The translations under genes were made by a program, and so were the position numbers. Positions 1 to 8,520 of a stretch of DNA of 41,789 nucleotides are shown piece after piece. Each line of letters starts with the position of its first letter. Within the stretch, counting starts at the first letter, position 1. Source of the stretch: an uncultured Desulfobulbaceae bacterium (GTDB lineage Bacteria > Desulfobacterota > Desulfobulbia > Desulfobulbales > BM004); NCBI GenBank assembly GCA_945787325.1, contig CALZHP010000018.1, forward strand, positions 1 to 41,789. The letters are read 5' to 3'. The notes under the pieces are model-generated. The model did not search any database. It was not told where the DNA came from and was given only the letters and a program-made list of their open reading frames with translations.

Positions 1-413
1 AGACGATGGTGATACTGGCCAGATCGAGTCCGTCATCAGCATCGGTATCGTTTGCGGCCAGGTTCAGGTTGGCGGTGGCGCCTTCATTAACCGTGAAACC
101 GTCGATGACTGCCACCGGTGCATCGTTCTGCGGTGTAATAGTCAGGGTGACGGTTACTGTATTGGAGTTAACGCCGCTGTTATCGTCAATGGTGTAGGTG
201 AAACTGTCGCTTATGGTTTCACTGCCGTTGTGGGTATAATCAACGGTACCGTTTGCATTGATCGCATCGATAGTACCGTTGGTCGGCCCTGAGACGATGG
301 TGATACTGGCCAGATCGAGTCCGTCATCAGCATCGGTATCGTTTGCGGCCAGGTTCAGGTTGGCGGTGGCGCCTTCATTAACCGTGAAACCGTCGATGAC
401 TGCCACCGGTGCG
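1..413. repeat. Near-identical tandem repeat inside the adhesin CDS, period 291 bp (97 aa)
   Basis: The string starting agacgatggtgatactggccagatcgagtccgtcatcagcatcggtatcgtttgcggccaggttcaggttggcgg... at position 1 recurs identically at 292 for about 120 bp. The same 291-bp offset relates tgcgttattaatgtcgttgacggtaatggtgaagg at 410 and 701. Confidence 0.9.
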
Positions 414-3400
414 TTATTAATGTCGTTGACGGTAATGGTGAAGGTTTCGCTATCGGTCAGGTTGCCGGTGCCATTATCGGTAACTGTTATGGTGACCGTG
501 TGAACGCCGTCCTGTGCTTCTGTTGGAGTCCATGAAAAGGCGCCACTTGCGGGGTCGATAGTCATTCCTGCCGCCAGTGAAGTTGCATCGAGGCTGTAGG
601 TCAGGGTATCGGCCGGTAGGTCACTGTCGGTGGCGGATGTGGTAAAGTTTAAGGTGTTCAGCTCGTCCACCGTCTGGTTGCCAATGGCGCCCAGCACCGG
701 TGCGTTATTAATGTCGTTGACGGTAATGGTGAAGGACCTAGTTGTGGTTATTGATCCGTCATCTACAGAAATAGTAATCGTAACCGGGCCGCCGTACTGA
801 CTCGAGGCAGGAACAGCATCGATGGTCCAGTTCCCACTGCCCAGATCCACCAAATTAAGATTGCCGTTCGGAATAATTGTAGTATTACTTGATGACGCAG
901 TTATAATAAGTGACCCAACTGCAGTCTCTGCATCGTCCACCGTAAAAGCCAGTGCTCCTGTTGAACCGTTTTCAGGAATTATCTGATCAGCAATGGCTGT
1001 GATAGTGGGAGGAGTGTTTGCCGGTGCCTGAGTACCGTCCGATGCAGAAGCTTCAGTACTATAAAGGGTAATACCGTTGATCATTTCTTGACTCAATGCA
1101 TTGGGAGGATTCTCAAGCCCCTTATCTTCGCCCTGAAACAGAAGAGTGTGCGTTGCTGATGAATTCCCCACCCCTGACTGTTCGGTATTAGCAACAGTTA
1201 AAAAGAAAACATCTTCGCCGTCATACGTTCCATCGTTCTTTTCAGTTACTAGGATTTGACCCGGGTCAAGCGTAACCCCTCCGATGACGGTAGTGGATTC
1301 AATGAGATCCAGCCCATCGATATTTCCGGTAATGCCCACCGATGGATCGTCACCATAAATCAGAAGCGAGCGGACCGCGTTACCCGGATTATAATGGTAG
1401 ATACTATTTTTTTCGTTTGCGGTACCGGTATAGATGATTGTACCTTGTTCAATCCATGTATCGCCAATATATGTGCGCTGTTCCACAAGAGAAAATGCTG
1501 TAAGGTCTTTATAGTCACCGGTTATGTTACTGACGAGCATAAAATAGGTGCCCCCAGCGTCGTAGTTATTCACGTTGTCAGGTCGATAGACGAACAGGTC
1601 TTGCGCGTCAACAGATAGCGCACCAAATGTGGCTTTGCCTTTGTTGGACAGCAGGAGGTCACCGTATTGAAGCTGCTGCCCTCCCACTTCGATACTTCGC
1701 GAGACAAAATGAATGCCGTTGAAATTTTCCGAGCTACTGAAGCTGAATTTTGAAACGATATTGCCGTCCGATATTCCCGGTTCGAAAACGGGACTATCAA
1801 GTGACAGGATTTGATCAGCATTCCATTGGGAAAGTTCCGGCACGCCAGTACCGGGGAGAAGGTCAGCTTTTGTCGTAAACCATAAGGCCGTTGTTTTTTG
1901 GATGTAAACTGTTGCTGTCGCTGTGTTGGACGTGTTGTTGTCTGTGTCTTTAGCGATAAAGGTAATGATACGTGGTGCTGCATCTGGATCGGCTGCTGTG
2001 TTTTCATATCGAATGGTCGCCAGAACCTGTTGATATTCGGTGATGGGTCTGTTACCGCTCAACGTGAGTCGTCCGTTATTGGCATTCCAGGAATCTGTAA
2101 TGGATGTTCCAGTAAGATCGTATAAAAGCACTTCGTTGGGCCTGTCCGGAGGAGTACCGGTAATGATAATTTCAAGTTCGCTCAGGTTCGGACTATCACT
2201 GTCACTTAAAAGGGCATCCGAGTCGACAATATATACAGGACCGCCTCCGGGATAAAATGTTGTTGAAAAGTTAACGCCAGGATCCGAACTATCGTCTGCA
2301 TCAAGATCTATTACAGGAGCAGGGCCTGCCGCCGGCGCCTGTGCACCAATGCCGGGATTTGTGTCAGCAAGACCACTGGGTTGTTTTTCCAGTGTTTGAT
2401 GAATATCACTGCCAACGAGGTTATTATTCAAACCTGCTGCAGTGCCAGTTTGATCTCCAGGGGGAATTGGAGGATCTATTGTGGTTGGATCTTGAATAAT
2501 ATTTGTTCCATCGCTGGAATATGGTGGGGACTGTGAAGGAAAAGCTTCGCTGTTGTTGGAAATAATACTGTTTGACAGGCTCACTTCGCCTGGAGTAGTA
2601 GTATAAATGCCACCACCATCATCCGCTGAATTGTAAGCAATTGTTACTTGGTTTGCGGTTATGGGTGCTGTGGTGTATATCCCTCCTCCTCGACCTGCTG
2701 GTGGAGAAAAAGCAGCCTGGTTATTGCTGATTGTGACATTGAATAAGGTGAGATTTGACAAATTACTAATACCGCCACCACTGTTGTCAGAAGTATTTGC
2801 GTTGATTGTAACATTTGACAGGTTTGCAACGCCGGAGTTGTAGAGACCTCCACCCGCAGTTGCATGGTTGTTCTCGATTCTTACGTTGTCCATGGTCAAC
2901 GTGCCGGTATTATTGATCGCACCACCATTATTTTGGGTGCTGTTGCCGGAAATAATCGAGTTGTATATATTCACAACGGAGGTACTTTCGCTTATCAGAA
3001 TTCCACAACCACCACCACCTGTCACATCACCACCCGTAATTGTGACACCATCAATGGTGAGATCATTATTGAGAACATGAAAGACCCGGTCACCCAATCC
3101 CGTGGCATCGATAATTGTCGAGTTGGCATCTGAACCCTGAATAATAAGATTCCGAGTTATATCAAGGTCTCCTGTATTGGCAGCGTCTTCGCCATCCCCT
3201 ATATCATCTAACGTATATGTGCCCGGTCCAAGAACGATTGTGTCTTCTGTACCGGTACCGTTGGCCTGGATAACAGCTTCCCGTAAAGAGGTTAAACCGT
3301 CACCGCCGTCGATAACATCGGCTGTAGTATCAACAGTGATAGTGACGAGAGTGCCGGTCCAGTTTTGTTGAATTTTGGTACTGAAAGCTATGGACGTTTC

Positions 3401-4063
3401 TATGGACCCATAATTATATTCGAAATCCCAATCACCACCACTCTGAGCATTACCAGTAAGATCATTACTGGCTGCAACATCGGCTCCGGTGAGTAGGGCG
3501 AGATTGTCAATAAGGACCTGACCGTCTATGTCAGAGGCTAGGTTACAGCCGTAGAAAAGGAGATCTGCCTCAGAGGATAAAGAGCTTTGCCAGCCCTCAA
3601 TGGTATTGCTATATAAATTTATATTGTTATTTGTAAGTAATGTATTGCCAAGCAGAACAGCACCGTCATCACCATGGGAAACCACATGAACAGCGGAAAG
3701 GCTCTGGTAATTTCCAAGTGTATCACTTATCTGTTCAATGCCATCCTTGCTATCCTCAAGAATGACTACATCAATTTGTCGTCCATCACCCTGTTGTGAG
3801 AGAATATCATCAACTAGCTGCTGATAATCCTTTACGGCGGTATCTACAAATAGGATTTCATGTCTCTGAAACTCTGCTCCGTTGGTATTTTGAGTTTCGA
3901 AAATGCCAGATTCCAGTGAGTCATCTGTAATCATAGGAATTTCTAGTGCATTGCCGTGGGTCAGGCCGCCATCGACTGGTAAATGATTCAAGTCTGCCGA
4001 AAACAGCAACCGCGGTTCTAATTGTTCGAAAAAGACATGTTTTTTAGAATATAACTTGGTCAT
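1..4063 (-). CDS. Partial (C-terminus beyond window) giant surface/adhesin-type protein: LEPR-XLL N-terminal motif, DUF4347 domain, CSLREA-like and beta-helix region, cadherin-like repeats
   Basis: Reverse translation from ATG at 4063: MTKLYSKKHVFFEQLEPRLLFSADLNHLPVDGG..., then ...LSAVHVVSHGDDGAVLLGN...ADLLFYGCNLAS...LTGADVAASNDLTG (DUF4347-like), TVDTTADVIDGGDGLTSLREAVIQANG (CSLREA-like), GGGGIY/NSGG beta-helix repeats, then NDAPVAVIDGFTVNEGATANLNLAANDTDADDGLDLASITIVSGPTNGTID repeats. Codon phase is the same at 4063, 3676, 3547 and 400. Absent from the ORF track because it runs off the edge. Confidence 0.9.
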   Translation of the reverse strand, partial: MTKLYSKKHVFFEQLEPRLLFSADLNHLPVDGGLTHGNALEIPMITDDSLESGIFETQNTNGAEFQRHEILFVDTAVKDYQQLVDDILSQQGDGRQIDVVILEDSKDGIEQISDTLGNYQSLSAVHVVSHGDDGAVLLGNTLLTNNNINLYSNTIEGWQSSLSSEADLLFYGCNLASDIDGQVLIDNLALLTGADVAASNDLTGNAQSGGDWDFEYNYGSIETSIAFSTKIQQNWTGTLVTITVDTTADVIDGGDGLTSLREAVIQANGTGTEDTIVLGPGTYTLDDIGDGEDAANTGDLDITRNLIIQGSDANSTIIDATGLGDRVFHVLNNDLTIDGVTITGGDVTGGGGCGILISESTSVVNIYNSIISGNSTQNNGGAINNTGTLTMDNVRIENNHATAGGGLYNSGVANLSNVTINANTSDNSGGGISNLSNLTLFNVTISNNQAAFSPPAGRGGGIYTTAPITANQVTIAYNSADDGGGIYTTTPGEVSLSNSIISNNSEAFPSQSPPYSSDGTNIIQDPTTIDPPIPPGDQTGTAAGLNNNLVGSDIHQTLEKQPSGLADTNPGIGAQAPAAGPAPVIDLDADDSSDPGVNFSTTFYPGGGPVYIVDSDALLSDSDSPNLSELEIIITGTPPDRPNEVLLYDLTGTSITDSWNANNGRLTLSGNRPITEYQQVLATIRYENTAADPDAAPRIITFIAKDTDNNTSNTATATVYIQKTTALWFTTKADLLPGTGVPELSQWNADQILSLDSPVFEPGISDGNIVSKFSFSSSENFNGIHFVSRSIEVGGQQLQYGDLLLSNKGKATFGALSVDAQDLFVYRPDNVNNYDAGGTYFMLVSNITGDYKDLTAFSLVEQRTYIGDTWIEQGTIIYTGTANEKNSIYHYNPGNAVRSLLIYGDDPSVGITGNIDGLDLIESTTVIGGVTLDPGQILVTEKNDGTYDGEDVFFLTVANTEQSGVGNSSATHTLLFQGEDKGLENPPNALSQEMINGITLYSTEASASDGTQAPANTPPTITAIADQIIPENGSTGALAFTVDDAETAVGSLIITASSSNTTIIPNGNLNLVDLGSGNWTIDAVPASSQYGGPVTITISVDDGSITTTRSFTITVNDINNAPVLGAIGNQTVDELNTLNFTTSATDSDLPADTLTYSLDATSLAAGMTIDPASGAFSWTPTEAQDGVHTVTITVTDNGTGNLTDSETFTITVNDINNAPVAVIDGFTVNEGATANLNLAANDTDADDGLDLASITIVSGPTNGTIDAINANGTVDYTHNGSETISDSFTYTIDDNSGVNSNTVTVTLTITPQNDAPVAVIDGFTVNEGATANLNLAANDTDADDGLDLASITIV

Positions 4064-4600
4064 ATGACACCTGTATAAATTCTTTAAATTTGTCTTTACC
4101 CGATCTGCAGGAGTGTGCCCTACGTATTGATGTCTGGTAATGCTCCATACCTATAAATTTACAATCACTGCTGATCATGAAATATTGATTCTCATCTCTC
4201 GTAATTGGTCAATGCTTATTACATTATAAATATAATATTTTATTCAATAAGTGTGCCACAGGCTATAAATAGGTCTATGTGTCTGTATTTGCTTTAAATA
4301 AATGATATATTATGAAGATATGAGCATTCTGCTAAATACAATATATATAGTAGGTGGTATTTTCTTATGATAAATAATAGTAGTAATAAAGGTAAGATAT
4401 GGTTTAGAAAGACAATAATCACAAACAATAATAGTTGTATATGTTTGTGTAAATTCCTTTGGTTTAATGAAGCGATATACTATTACAGTGTAAGTTTTTA
4501 TATAAATTAAAAAAATTGTTGTATTTATACTGTTCAGGCTGGTACACATAGCAACACAGATAATTTGTCAAGTAATATCAGACTACAGGAGTGAAACGGA

Positions 4601-5977
4601 TTGGAAGATCAGCGATTAATGACAGTTTTCGACATTACTGCTGCCGCCCTGCAGGAGAATAGTTTTAAGGGCGCTGCTACAGTTGCTGTTACTGAGCTTG
4701 CGACCCGCCTCAATTGTGATCGTGTCAGCATCGGATTTGTAAAGAATGATCAGGCAATTGTGGAAGCCGTTTCACACAGTGCTCATCTTGAACGCCAGAT
4801 GAACTTGACCCGTGCCATTGGCGAGGCAATGGACGAGAGCCTTGATCAAAACGCAACATTAATTTCACCACCACAATCAGAAAAAAATGATTCCATTTTG
4901 AGGTCTCACTCTGAACTTGCGCGTCTGCATGGTTCGGGTTCAAACATGACGGTGCCTTTTCTCGATGAAAACGGCGATGGCTATGGTGCCATAACGTTTG
5001 AACGAGCGGAGGATCTGCCGTTTAATAAAGAGACTGTTGAACTTTGTGAAGCCGTTGCCGCAATTGTCGGTCCAGCCATTAATGAAAAGAGGTTGAATGA
5101 CCGACCATTGTATACAAAAGCGGTCGACAGTATTAAATATCAACTCAATAAAATTCTGGGACCAGGCCACCCAGTTGCCAAATTCTTTGTTGGCTGCTTC
5201 GTTGTATTGCTGATTTTTTTCACTTTTGCCAAGGGAGAGTATCGGGTTACTGCAAGGACATCACTGGAAGGTACTGTTCAACGATCTGTTATAGCGCCTT
5301 TTGACGGATATATATTCGAATCTTTATTGCGGGCCGGCGACATTGTAGAGAAAGACCAGGCAATGGCATCTTTCGATACCCGTGATCTCATGCTGGAGCG
5401 GATAGAGTGGGCCAGCAAGAAGCAGCAGCATACCCTGGAATTTGATAAAGCATTGGCAAACAATGAAATAGCCCAATCCAAGATTGTTCAGGAACTGATA
5501 AAACAGGCTGAGTCTAAACTGTCCCTTCTGGAAGAACAGTTTTCCCGGGCAACTATCAAGGCGCCGTTTAAGGGTCTGATTATCAGTGGAGATTTAAGTC
5601 AGTCTATTGGTGCTCCGGTTGAGCGGGGGCAGGTACTGTTCGAAATTGCTCCGCTGAATTCGTACAGGATAATGCTGGAAGTGGACGAAAGAGATATTGG
5701 TGAAGTAATACCCAATCAGGAAGGTGAACTTGTTCTTAACTCGCTTCCGGAATCAACGTATCCCTTTGTTGTGGAAAAAATGACGCCAGTATCAACAGCA
5801 CAGGAAGGGCGAAACTTTTTTCTTGTGGAAGGGCGGCTGACCGGGGACTCTGAAAGTCTTCGTCCCGGCATGCTGGGATATGGAAAAATCGTAATTGAAC
5901 GCCGCAGACTTATCTGGATTTGGACTCATGAACTTTTTGACTGGATGAGGTTGTGGCTCTGGTCTGTAATTCCCTGA
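4601..5977 (+). CDS. HlyD-family periplasmic adaptor (membrane fusion protein) with N-terminal GAF domain
   Basis: GAF-like residues ~1-165 (TRLNCDRVSIGFVKN...GYGAITFERAEDLPFNKETVELCEAVAAIVGPAI), one TM (FFVGCFVVLLIFFTFAKG), then HlyD barrel/hairpin (VIAPFDGYIFESLLRAGDIVEKDQAMASFD...ATIKAPFKGLIISGDLSQSIGAPVERGQVLFEIAP). TTG start with upstream acaggag. Confidence 0.85.
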   Translation: MEDQRLMTVFDITAAALQENSFKGAATVAVTELATRLNCDRVSIGFVKNDQAIVEAVSHSAHLERQMNLTRAIGEAMDESLDQNATLISPPQSEKNDSILRSHSELARLHGSGSNMTVPFLDENGDGYGAITFERAEDLPFNKETVELCEAVAAIVGPAINEKRLNDRPLYTKAVDSIKYQLNKILGPGHPVAKFFVGCFVVLLIFFTFAKGEYRVTARTSLEGTVQRSVIAPFDGYIFESLLRAGDIVEKDQAMASFDTRDLMLERIEWASKKQQHTLEFDKALANNEIAQSKIVQELIKQAESKLSLLEEQFSRATIKAPFKGLIISGDLSQSIGAPVERGQVLFEIAPLNSYRIMLEVDERDIGEVIPNQEGELVLNSLPESTYPFVVEKMTPVSTAQEGRNFFLVEGRLTGDSESLRPGMLGYGKIVIERRRLIWIWTHELFDWMRLWLWSVIP

Positions 5978-6084
5978 TATGTAAATACACATTATGAATT
6001 ATCGTTACTGAAAAGAATGAGCTGTTTGTTATTAGTTTTATAAGAAGCGTTTATTTATTCTTTTAATCTTTTGATTTTTGCCAT

Positions 6085-6266
6085 CTCACGCCGCCGAGCA
6101 GCGCAGCAAAATGAAGAACAAAGCTTTGGCGGAGTTCGCTTTAAGCGAACGACTTTCTGAAGCGTCTTCTTTTTGCGAGCAGCTCAGGGCAGTCCGCCTC
6201 AGGCGGACCAAGTGAGCGGCTGCCTTTTCTTTTGGTACTTTTCTATAGGCAAGTAAAGAAAAGTAC
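6085..6266. repeat. Dispersed structured intergenic repeat, copy 1
   Basis: Contains GTTCGCTT-T-AAGCGAAC, the palindrome TCCGCC-TCA-GGCGGA followed by ccaagtga, then gcctTTTCTTTTGGT with arms GTACTTTTCT...AGAAAAGTAC. The core is shared with 40947-41117. Confidence 0.75.
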
Positions 6267-6372
6267 ATATAATAAAACATGTTCATATTGAATATTATTA
6301 TTGAAACCCTGTTAACCGGCATATTATCTGGAACATATGTTATCTGTTTGTATATTTGAGTAATTTTAAAAT

Positions 6373-8520
6373 ATGTCCCAAGACCTCTTCAGCCCATCAT
6401 GGTACAGAGTAGCCGACCTTAAACCCCGGATAAGGTCACACAGCCGTATACACCGTCACCTGTATCGTGATGAATTATGGTATGTTCTGCACGATCATAT
6501 TACCGGTAATGTCTACCGTTTCACACCTGTTGCCTACCGCATAATAGGCATGATGGACGGTGAGCGCACTGTCCAGAATCTTTGGGAACATGTTTCCGAA
6601 CAGTTTGGAGATGAGGCACCGACGCAGTCTGATATGGTGCGACTGCTCAGCCAGCTTCATGCAGCAGATGTGCTGGTATGTGATGTTCCACCTGATACCA
6701 GGGAACTGCTCTTAAGGGGTCAGAAAAAATCCCTCCAAAGAACGAAGTCAAACATTGGCAATCCCTTCTTTCTCAGGTTTCCGCTTTTAGATCCCGAGAA
6801 ATTTCTCAGCAGAACTATAAGCTCAGTACAGTTTATTTTCAGCAGGCCGGTTCTTATTCTTTGGATACTCACAATATCAGCAGCAATTGTACTCACCTGG
6901 CAGAACTGGCATGCACTTACAACTAATGTTGGGGACAGAGTGTTCGCACGAGAGAATCTTCTTATATTATGGTTCGTTTATCCGGTGGTAAAAGGTCTGC
7001 ACGAATTGGGACATGCATACGCGGTGAAGAAATGGGGTGGCGAAGTTCATGAAATGGGAATTATGCTTCTTGTTTTCATGCCTATACCTTATGTCGATGC
7101 TTCGTCTGCCGCTGTATTCGGGCAGCGCAGCAGGAGAATAGTAGTTGATGCTGCCGGTATTGCCATTGAGTTGTTTATGGCATCTCTGGCACTTTTTCTT
7201 TGGGTTTCACTGGAACCGGGGCTCGTTCGATCTGTGGCTTTTAATGTTATGCTGATAGGAGGGGTGTCGACAGTGCTGTTTAATGGCAATCCGTTACTGA
7301 GGTATGACGGTTATTACATTCTTTCCGACCTGTTGGATATACCTAATCTGGCGCAGCGCAGTCTCGGATATCTTGGATACCTTGTCAACAGGTATGCCTA
7401 TGGTATAAAGAAAATTCAAGCACCTTATAGTGCTCCCGGAGAGCGTTTCTGGTTTGTATTTTACGCTGTAGCATCTTTTATTTATAGAATATTTGTTTAT
7501 GCAGCAATTATACTTTTTGTAGCTGGAAAATTCTTTTTCATTGGGGTGCTGTTAGGAATCTGGGGGGTATTCAGCATGATTGTTACGCCATTATCTAAAA
7601 AAATTCATAATCTTTTTAATGCTCCTCTCTATGAGGATAACAGGGGTAGGGCTCTCCTGGTTACGGTATCTGTTCTGTCTTCTTTATTGGTTTTGCTTTT
7701 TCTCATTCCTCTGCCACATTTATCGCGCACAGAAGGTGTTGTCTGGGTTCCGGAGGAGTCAATGGTTCGCTCCGGCACCAACGGGATTATTCGCGGCATA
7801 TCATCCCCGCCGGGATCTCATGTCAAAAAAGGAGATGTACTTATAGAATGTGAAGATCCGCTACTTGCGGCAGACATTGCCATGTTTTCTTCGCAGCTCA
7901 GGGAATTTGAGAATCGTTATAAGACTGCGTTTGTTGAAGATATGGTGCAGGCAAAAATTATTAAGGAACAGATCGAAAGTATTCGTAAGAAATTATCCAG
8001 AGCGGAAGGGCTGCAGCGTGAAATGAAAATTGTCAGCCCAGGTGAAGGTGAATTTGTACTTCCCAAAGCTGTTGACCTTGAGGGCCGTTTTCTGCACCAG
8101 GGTGATCTGGTAGGATATGTTATTGAAGATGGGGGGACGACTATTCGGATTGTTGTGCCGCAACGAAGCGTTGACCTGATCCGTAAACGAACCAGGGGCG
8201 TTGAGTTGCGGGTTGCGGATAAATTAAAAAGAATATATTCGGGGCAAATTATCCGTGAAGTACCCGGAGCTTTAGACCGTTTACCGAGTGCTGTACTCGG
8301 TATGGCCGGCGGAGGTGAAATTGCCATTGACCCGACCGACAAAAACGAGATCAAGACGTTCGAGAAAACGTTCCAGTTTGATTTGTCATTAGATGAACCA
8401 CTTGAACAAAAGCTGATAGGCAGCCGGGTATACGTACGTTTCCACCTTGGTTATGAGCCTGTTGCCTTCAGGTGGTACCGTTCTGTACGACAATTGTTTT
8501 TAAAGAGGTTTAATGTATAG
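6373..8520 (+). CDS. M50-type site-2-protease-like membrane protein with N-terminal PqqD-like and C-terminal biotinyl-lipoyl/HlyD-like domains
   Basis: HELGHAYAVKKWGGEVHEMGIMLLVFMPIPYVDASSA (HExxH) and NPLLRYDGYYILSDLLDIPNL (second M50 motif). PqqD-like N-terminus (YVLHDHITGNVYRFTPVAYRIIGMMDGERTVQNLWEHV). C-terminal VRSGTNGIIRGISSPPGSHVKKGDVLIECEDPLL. Confidence 0.88.
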   Translation: MSQDLFSPSWYRVADLKPRIRSHSRIHRHLYRDELWYVLHDHITGNVYRFTPVAYRIIGMMDGERTVQNLWEHVSEQFGDEAPTQSDMVRLLSQLHAADVLVCDVPPDTRELLLRGQKKSLQRTKSNIGNPFFLRFPLLDPEKFLSRTISSVQFIFSRPVLILWILTISAAIVLTWQNWHALTTNVGDRVFARENLLILWFVYPVVKGLHELGHAYAVKKWGGEVHEMGIMLLVFMPIPYVDASSAAVFGQRSRRIVVDAAGIAIELFMASLALFLWVSLEPGLVRSVAFNVMLIGGVSTVLFNGNPLLRYDGYYILSDLLDIPNLAQRSLGYLGYLVNRYAYGIKKIQAPYSAPGERFWFVFYAVASFIYRIFVYAAIILFVAGKFFFIGVLLGIWGVFSMIVTPLSKKIHNLFNAPLYEDNRGRALLVTVSVLSSLLVLLFLIPLPHLSRTEGVVWVPEESMVRSGTNGIIRGISSPPGSHVKKGDVLIECEDPLLAADIAMFSSQLREFENRYKTAFVEDMVQAKIIKEQIESIRKKLSRAEGLQREMKIVSPGEGEFVLPKAVDLEGRFLHQGDLVGYVIEDGGTTIRIVVPQRSVDLIRKRTRGVELRVADKLKRIYSGQIIREVPGALDRLPSAVLGMAGGGEIAIDPTDKNEIKTFEKTFQFDLSLDEPLEQKLIGSRVYVRFHLGYEPVAFRWYRSVRQLFLKRFNV

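Noticed and set aside
1-413. CRISPR-like direct repeats
   Set aside because: 291-bp in-frame coding repeat, not short repeats with unique spacers.
6-503. + strand ORFs 6-197 and 258-503 with identical MVILARSSPSSASVSF peptides
   Set aside because: Antisense shadow of the 291-bp adhesin repeat; the - strand frame has recognisable cadherin-like repeat sequence.
4310-4549. 79-aa - strand ORF in the adhesin/adaptor intergenic region
   Set aside because: Very AT-rich, low-complexity Ile/Thr/Tyr translation, no RBS or motif; more likely promoter DNA.
6086-6322. 78-aa - strand ORF
   Set aside because: Lies over the dispersed repeat; its HLVRLRR peptide also appears in the ORF over copy 2 (40841-41119), so both are repeat artefacts.
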